NCBI GenBank assembly: GCA_005223085.1
Contig: NJBP01000047.1
Span: 1 to 16,579 of the forward strand
Length of the DNA: 16,579 nt
Direction of reading: 5' to 3'
Source: Candidatus Aerophobetes bacterium Ae_b3b
GTDB taxonomy: Bacteria > Aerophobota > Aerophobia > Aerophobales > AE-B3A
The translations under genes were made by a program, and so were the position numbers. Under the pieces are notes generated by a model. The model did not search any database. It had not been told where the DNA came from and saw nothing but the letters and a program-made list of their open reading frames with translations. Shown here piece after piece: positions 12,362 through 16,579 of the stretch. Within the stretch, counting starts at the first letter, position 1, and each line of letters starts with the position of its first letter.

Positions 12362-13789
12362 TTGAAAATGTACCGAAAGATGAGTGATGAAGTGGTCAAA
12401 GAACTGACCGGAATTGTGGGTGAAGATCATGTCATTTTAGACAAAGAGAAAATGGTGGATTACTCCCATGATGAATTTTCCCTCGATTGGGTTGGACACT
12501 TTCCGGAAGCAGTGGTAAAACCCAAAAATGCAATAGAGATTTCTCAAATTCTGAAATTGGCTCATAAAGAGAAGTTTGCGGTTACCCCTCGAGGGGGCGG
12601 GACCGGTTTAGTTGGCGGGTGCGTTCCCATCTTTGGTGGGATAGTTTTATCTCTTGAGAGGATGAATAGAGTTTTGGAGATAGACAAAAAGAACTTAATG
12701 GCAACAGTTGAGGCCGGGGTTATTCTGATGGACTTCTATGAGAAAGTTGAGTCATCAGGCCTTTTTTTCCCGCCTCATCCGGGAGATGAAACAGCCTATA
12801 TCGGCGGTGCCATTGCTACCAACGCCGGTGGAGCAAGAGCAGTAAAATATGGGGTAATGAGAGATTTCGTTAAGGGATTAGAAGTCGTCTTGCCCAATGG
12901 GGAGATTTTAGACCTTGGGGGTAAGCTCATGAAAAATTGCACTGGCTATAGTCTTTTACATCTAATGATTGGTTCAGAAGGCACTTTGGGTGTCATTACT
13001 AAGGCAGCAATACTTCTAATGCCCCCACTCGAGAATGTAATAACTCTGGTTATTCCTTATGGCTCACTGTATGATGCCATAAAGACCGTGCCAGAGATAA
13101 TTTTGAATGGTATAAGACCCACAAGTGTGGAATTTATACAAAGCGACGCCATTCCTCTTTCAGAGGAGATGCTTGGTAAAAAGTGGCCCTGTAAAGAAGG
13201 AAGAGCATTTCTAATGATTATTGTAGACGGTCCCACCGAGGATGAGGTATACAGGTTATCCGAGACGATAGCAAATATTTGCACATCTAATAATGCTAAA
13301 GACGTTTTGGTGGCAGAGAATCGAGAAAAACAGGCAGATATTCTAGCCATCAGAAGCAATGTCTATGAGGGTCTAAAGCCAAACACCATTGAGATACTGG
13401 ATCTTACCGTTCCCCCTTCCGAGATAGTGAATCATGTGGATAGGGTATGTGAGGTTTCTCGAGAATATGATGTGTGGCTTCCCACTTATGGTCACGCAGC
13501 AGATGGAAATGTACACACTCATATTATGAAACTCAAGAAAGAAGGTGAGGGGTTTAAGGAATTAAAAGAAAAGGAATGGAAGGAAAAATACCCGATAATT
13601 AGAAAATTGCTCCATGAGGACTGTATAAAACGGGGTGGAGTGATATCAGGAGAGCACTGTATTGGGGTTCTTAAAAAAGAATATATTCCAATGGCATTAA
13701 GTAATGCACATCTTGAAATATTAAGAAGAATAAAAAGGGCGTTTGATCCCAATAATATCTTAAATCCTGGTAAGATATTTGATTTATGA
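12362..13789 (+). CDS. GlcD-type FAD-linked 2-hydroxyacid oxidase/dehydrogenase
   Basis: A flavoprotein of about 475 residues with an N-terminal FAD-binding (PCMH-type) domain and a C-terminal FAD-oxidase domain, as in glycolate oxidase GlcD, D-lactate dehydrogenase and D-2-hydroxyglutarate dehydrogenase. PRGGGTGLVGG (76-86) binds the FAD pyrophosphate. HPGDETAYIGGAIATNAGG (139-157) and the SEGTLGVIT segment are characteristic. The C-terminal YGHAADGNVHTH and SGEHCIG match the family metal/substrate motifs. It oxidises a D-2-hydroxyacid to a 2-oxoacid and passes electrons to a partner. No GlcE/GlcF-like iron-sulfur subunit or electron-transfer flavoprotein is adjacent. The TTG at 12362 is chosen because GAGG (12351-12354) lies seven bases upstream; ATG 12368, two codons on, is the alternative. 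Its substrate could be a product of the LarA-like enzyme. Confidence 0.9.
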   Translation: MKMYRKMSDEVVKELTGIVGEDHVILDKEKMVDYSHDEFSLDWVGHFPEAVVKPKNAIEISQILKLAHKEKFAVTPRGGGTGLVGGCVPIFGGIVLSLERMNRVLEIDKKNLMATVEAGVILMDFYEKVESSGLFFPPHPGDETAYIGGAIATNAGGARAVKYGVMRDFVKGLEVVLPNGEILDLGGKLMKNCTGYSLLHLMIGSEGTLGVITKAAILLMPPLENVITLVIPYGSLYDAIKTVPEIILNGIRPTSVEFIQSDAIPLSEEMLGKKWPCKEGRAFLMIIVDGPTEDEVYRLSETIANICTSNNAKDVLVAENREKQADILAIRSNVYEGLKPNTIEILDLTVPPSEIVNHVDRVCEVSREYDVWLPTYGHAADGNVHTHIMKLKKEGEGFKELKEKEWKEKYPIIRKLLHEDCIKRGGVISGEHCIGVLKKEYIPMALSNAHLEILRRIKRAFDPNNILNPGKIFDL

Positions 13790-13941
13790 GGGAATTGCTG
13801 AATTTTCTTTGAGTTTATGAAACTTGTTAAAAATAATTGGTTATGATCCGGACCAAATCATGAACAAGAGATTTCTGAAAATTAACTCTTTTCCAAAATT
13901 TTGCCGTCAAACCAAAGAATATGGCCAGGGAGGTGGCGAAT

Positions 13942-15057
13942 ATGAATCAGAGAGAGCGATTGATCGCGACTCTCAATTTTGACCAAACTGACAGGCTACC
14001 CATGATGGATTTCGGATATTGGGAACAAACCATCGAGGACTGGCAAAAGGAAGGTATGCCTCGTCAAGTAGAGAACCAAAAGGATGTGGAAAATTACTTA
14101 TCACTAGACAGATGTTGCTTTGATACTCATCTTGAAGTCCCCCAGGTCAACTACCAGGGTGCGTTTTTCCCTCTTTTTGAGGAAACGATAATCGACGAAG
14201 ATGAGAAGACGGTAACCAAGATAGACTCCTACGCAGTCACGCTCAGGGAAAGTAAAAAGAAAAATTCTGTCCCCAAATATATCCGTTTTCCGGTAGAAAA
14301 AAAGGAAGACTTTGAAAAACTAAAACCTCGATTGGACGGAAAGAATCCGAGAAGGTATCCTCCGGATTGGTCGGAGCAGGCAAAAGTTATTAATGCAAGA
14401 GAAGAACCGGTGGGTTTGTTTATCTTGGGTTTTTTCGGACATCCGAGAAACCTCATGGGGTTAGAGAACTTATCCTTAGCCTATTATCTTCAGCCTGACC
14501 TGGTGAGGTCAATCGCAGAGCACCACGTTCAGTTCATATTCGATGCTTATGAAAGAGCACTTAACGAGCTGGAGGTAGACTTCGTGACCATCTGGGAGGA
14601 TATGGCTTACAAAAACGGTCCTCTTATTTCCCCTTCTTGCTTTAAGGAATTTATGATGCCTTATTACAGAGAAGTGACTGCATTTTTGAAAAGCAAAGGT
14701 GTCAAAAAAATCTTGGTTGATTCGGACGGAGACATTAAGAAACTTGTTCCACTTTTCATTGAAGCAGGAGTAGACGGTCTTTATCCCTGTGAAATCCAGC
14801 CTGGATCGGATCCGGTAATTATTAGAGAACAGTACCCCAGGATTGCACTCTTGGGAGGTATAAACAAGAGAGCTCTTGCTGCGGGAAAAGAGGCGATTGA
14901 TAAAGAGCTGGAAAAAATAAATATACTTGCGAGAAAAGGGGGATACGTTCCTATGGTGGATCATCGCGTTCCTCCAGATGTTAGCTTCGAGAACTACAGA
15001 TATTACTGCGAACGTAGGCGAGAGATAATTATGAACTCTCGGTCATGGCGAAAATGA
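13942..15057 (+). CDS. Uroporphyrinogen decarboxylase (URO-D) superfamily protein
   Basis: A 371-residue TIM-barrel protein. The N-terminal MNQRERLIATLNFDQTDRLP (residues 1-20) is the standard opening of non-haem URO-D-like proteins. The middle FVTIWEDMAYKNGPLISP (215-231) and late IALLGGINKRAL are also family hallmarks. The RQAGR motif of haem-pathway HemE is missing, and no haem genes are nearby. The zinc-binding His-x-Cys of methylcobamide:CoM methyltransferases (MtaA/MtbA) is replaced by DSDGD (260-264), though Cys283 lies in YPCEI. It therefore falls in an uncharacterised subgroup often seen near sugar transporters. The start is ATG 13942, with GGGAGGTGG about seven bases upstream; the in-frame ATG at 13921 has no ribosome site. 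The gene is followed by terminator candidates, so it probably ends the transcript. Confidence 0.88.
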   Translation: MNQRERLIATLNFDQTDRLPMMDFGYWEQTIEDWQKEGMPRQVENQKDVENYLSLDRCCFDTHLEVPQVNYQGAFFPLFEETIIDEDEKTVTKIDSYAVTLRESKKKNSVPKYIRFPVEKKEDFEKLKPRLDGKNPRRYPPDWSEQAKVINAREEPVGLFILGFFGHPRNLMGLENLSLAYYLQPDLVRSIAEHHVQFIFDAYERALNELEVDFVTIWEDMAYKNGPLISPSCFKEFMMPYYREVTAFLKSKGVKKILVDSDGDIKKLVPLFIEAGVDGLYPCEIQPGSDPVIIREQYPRIALLGGINKRALAAGKEAIDKELEKINILARKGGYVPMVDHRVPPDVSFENYRYYCERRREIIMNSRSWRK

Positions 15058-15084
15058 TCTTGTGTACTTTACTTCTTAACTTTA

Positions 15085-15105
15085 GCGGGAACTCCGCACC
15101 TTTTT
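15085..15105 (+). terminator. Candidate intrinsic terminator after the URO-D gene
   Basis: GCGG (15085-15088) and CCGC (15094-15097) pair, with a possible G-U extension, followed by ACC and five Ts (15101-15105). The stem is short, so termination is probably incomplete; a better terminator lies 110 bp downstream. Confidence 0.4.
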
Positions 15106-15210
15106 CATATCCACACTCTCTCACCAAGTTTCTTTGATCGCACCAAGACCGGTGATTTGACCGAAATAACGGAATCTTGCGGGAAATCTTTATTTTCTTG
15201 TCACCCTCAT

Positions 15211-15239
15211 GCCTCATCCAAATCCCTGAGGCTTTTTTT
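15211..15239 (+). terminator. Intrinsic (Rho-independent) terminator
   Basis: GCCTCA (15211-15216) and TGAGGC (15227-15232) form a perfect 6-bp GC-rich stem with a 10-nt loop, followed directly by seven Ts (15233-15239). This is the clearest terminator in the window and closes the long + strand gene cluster. Confidence 0.75.
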
Positions 15240-15422
15240 GACACTTTTCTTTTCTCTGCTAAAATGATTCCACAGACTACTTGATCTGATGTATTTACAT
15301 CTCAAGCGCTTTCATAGGAATTTTATAGTCGTGCATAAACGAAATAATTCAGATACAAATGAGTTATAGGGCAGTTTGCCGTACTATGCCATACCAATAC
15401 TAGCACGAAGGAAGAGCAAAAA
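15240..15422 (+). other. Upstream region of the flavoprotein gene
   Basis: The full gap between the URO-D and flavoprotein genes is 15058-15422; its first half holds the two terminators. In this remaining part I see no gene. TATAGT at 15324-15329 could be a -10 box but has no good -35 at 16-18 bp. AAGGAAGAG just before 15423 is the ribosome site of the next gene. Confidence 0.3.
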
Positions 15423-15995
15423 ATGAAGATCATAGCAGTAAATGGAAGTCCTCGAAAAGGAGGGAACACTGACCTTCTGCTCGATGAGATGTCAAGAATC
15501 TTTGAAAGAAACCAAATCGAAACTGAAACTATTTTCCTGCGAGATCTAGAACTCAAACCCTGTGATGCCTGCAGGTACTGCCGCCAACACCCGGGTAAGT
15601 GTCATATCAAAGATGATTTTCCTCCCATTTTTGAAAAGAGTCTGGCCGTCGAAGGGATAATTCTGGCCACTCCAGTCTATTTCGGATCAGCCACTCCTCC
15701 CATTAAAGCCTTTATGGACAGAGTGGGCTACGCTGCTAAGGGGATGAGGAGGCCCCTGGAGAGAAAAATAGGAGCAGGAGTGGTGGTGGCTCGACGGGCT
15801 GGTCAAAATTTCACTCTGGCTCAGCTTTATTTCTTCTTTGCCGTTCTGGGGATCATCATTGTTCCTTCTCCTCACTACTGGACGATTGCCTTTGGCAGGG
15901 AAAAAGGTAAAGTGGCTGAGGATGAAGAGGGAATGGTAACCATGGGAAAATTGGCGGAAAATATGGTCTGGCTGGCCAAGAAGCTATATTCCTGA
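15423..15995 (+). CDS. Iron-sulfur flavoprotein-like NAD(P)H-dependent FMN reductase
   Basis: A 190-residue flavodoxin-fold protein. The FMN phosphate loop is GSPRKGGNT (8-16), and ATPVYFGSATPPIKAFMDR (about 82-100) is the second flavin-binding segment. Between them Cys47, Cys50, Cys53 and Cys60 form C-x2-C-x2-C-x6-C, which matches the compact cysteine motif (C-x2-C-x2-C-x4-7-C) of archaeal/anaerobic iron-sulfur flavoproteins that hold a [4Fe-4S] cluster. The protein probably moves electrons between ferredoxin- or NAD(P)H-type donors and FMN, and in anaerobes may act in oxygen or peroxide detoxification. It has a good AAGGAAGAG ribosome site and stands alone between a terminator and the HU gene. 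Cluster binding is inferred from spacing, not shown. Confidence 0.88.
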   Translation: MKIIAVNGSPRKGGNTDLLLDEMSRIFERNQIETETIFLRDLELKPCDACRYCRQHPGKCHIKDDFPPIFEKSLAVEGIILATPVYFGSATPPIKAFMDRVGYAAKGMRRPLERKIGAGVVVARRAGQNFTLAQLYFFFAVLGIIIVPSPHYWTIAFGREKGKVAEDEEGMVTMGKLAENMVWLAKKLYS

Positions 15996-16049
15996 GCTTA
16001 ACTTCCGTTGATCTATTATTCTCAAATTTACCTTCTATGGCCCTATTCT

Positions 16050-16146
16050 AAGCCAACACTAACTTGGCTTCGACCCGTTTGCCCAAACTCAACTCATCTT
16101 GCCTCAACTAACCAGGCGCAAAACGCAGCCCTTAAAACGGGTTTTT
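16050..16146 (+). other. Hairpins downstream of the flavoprotein gene
   Basis: AAGCCAA (16050-16056) and TTGGCTT (16064-16070) form a perfect 7-bp stem with a 7-nt loop. CCCGTTT (16074-16080) pairs with AAACGGG (16135-16141), which is followed by five Ts (16142-16146). The second pair has a 54-nt loop, so it is a doubtful terminator; its T-run overlaps the HU promoter's -35 box. Either could end the flavoprotein transcript. Confidence 0.35.
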
Positions 16147-16173
16147 GACACCTATTACTTTTGAGCTTAAAAT
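16145..16173 (+). promoter_or_regulatory. Sigma-70-type promoter of the HU gene
   Basis: There is a perfect -35 TTGACA (16145-16150), a 17-bp spacer and -10 TAAAAT (16168-16173, 5 of 6). Transcription would begin about 40 nt before the HU start codon, so HU has its own constitutive-looking promoter. Confidence 0.75.
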
Positions 16174-16220
16174 AAGAGCAAATTCTTCAAGAATAACCAA
16201 TGAAAACAGGAGGCAGTAGA

Positions 16221-16493
16221 ATGAACAAAGCAGAATTAGTAGAGGAAGTGGTCGGCCAGACCGGGCTAACAAAGAAAATATCCAGGGAAGCAGTCGGTGC
16301 AATAATCTCAGTTATAACCGACTCCCTGACCAGAGAAGAAAAAGTGACTTTAGTGGGTTTTGGGACTTTTCGGGTTAGGGAAAGAAAAGCAAGGAGAGGA
16401 AGGAATCCTCAGACAGGAGAAACCATCCAGATACGCGCAAAGAAGGTTCCCAAGTTTAAAGCAGGGAAGAATTTTCGGGAAGCGGTAAGGTAA
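16221..16493 (+). CDS. hup: HU-family DNA-binding protein
   Basis: A 90-residue protein, the exact length of bacterial HU. MNKAELVEEV (1-10) opens the two N-terminal helices. LVGFGTFRVRERKARRGRNP leads into the beta arms, whose RNPQTGE turn carries the proline that intercalates into DNA. VPKFKAGKNFREAV is the usual C-terminal segment. HU dimers bend and compact DNA in the nucleoid. The start is ATG 16221, with AGGAGG (16208-16213) seven bases upstream; the in-frame ATG at 16200 has no ribosome site. With its own promoter and a housekeeping role, it probably marks the right boundary of the catabolic island. IHF is less likely because the sequence follows the HU consensus. Confidence 0.93.
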   Translation: MNKAELVEEVVGQTGLTKKISREAVGAIISVITDSLTREEKVTLVGFGTFRVRERKARRGRNPQTGETIQIRAKKVPKFKAGKNFREAVR

Positions 16494-16574
16494 AGAATTT
16501 TGACGTTTTCCTTTGGATTCTCTTTGCGTCTAAAAGCACTAATTCTGGAAGCGAGTGAAAGAGGAGAGAGCAAG

Positions 16575-16579
16575 ATGTT
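16575..16579 (+). CDS. Probable start of the next gene (partial)
   Basis: An ATG at 16575 is preceded by AGGAG (16562-16566) at eight bases, so a gene probably begins here and runs off the window. Only one codon and two bases are visible, so nothing can be said of the product. Confidence 0.35.

Overview
This 16.6 kb window has moderate GC content and looks like bacterial chromosome. Shine-Dalgarno sites are strong, sigma-70-type promoters are recognisable, and 14 of the 15 confident genes lie on the + strand. The content (a nickel-racemase-type enzyme, an iron-sulfur-flavoprotein-like reductase, a sugar ABC importer, aldolase, aminotransferase and dehydrogenase families) suggests an anaerobic sugar- or hydroxyacid-using heterotroph. 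The ABC solute-binding protein has a cleavable signal peptide without a lipobox cysteine, which fits a diderm with a periplasm better than a classical Firmicute. I cannot name the phylum; an uncultured lineage is possible. I saw no rRNA, tRNA, transposase or CRISPR.

Layout. 1-382 (minus, partial): a stand-alone pyruvate-kinase C-terminal-domain protein. 383-795: a divergent control region with two good promoters and two perfect inverted repeats. 796-2487: an IclR-type regulator and a dihydrodipicolinate-synthase-family lyase, 21 nt apart. 2488-2878: a 390-nt leader rich in inverted repeats. 2879-6002: a CUT1 sugar ABC importer (binding protein and two permeases, no ATPase), with a strong hairpin between the binding protein and the first permease. 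6038-7330: a LarA-like nickel-pincer racemase/epimerase with all four expected active-site residues. 7523-8728: a DegT-family PLP aminotransferase. 8924-9931: a Gfo/Idh/MocA dehydrogenase. 10112-10849: a short-chain dehydrogenase. 10850-11268: no confident gene. 11269-12201: an EamA-type transporter. 12362-13789: a GlcD-type FAD oxidase. 13942-15057: a URO-D-superfamily protein that is neither HemE nor clearly MtaA-like, followed by terminators. 15423-15995: an iron-sulfur-flavoprotein-like reductase. 16221-16493: HU with its own promoter. A new gene probably starts at 16575.

How it may work together (inference). The IclR regulator, importer, lyase, LarA-like enzyme, dehydrogenases and FAD hydroxyacid oxidase form a plausible catabolic island. 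It could import a sugar or sugar acid, invert an alpha-hydroxyacid centre with the nickel-pincer enzyme, oxidise or dehydrate it, and cleave a 2-keto-3-deoxy acid. The adjacent Gfo/Idh and DegT enzymes suggest that a keto-sugar intermediate is also aminated or deaminated. This combination is the most interesting aspect of the window; no substrate can be assigned from sequence alone.
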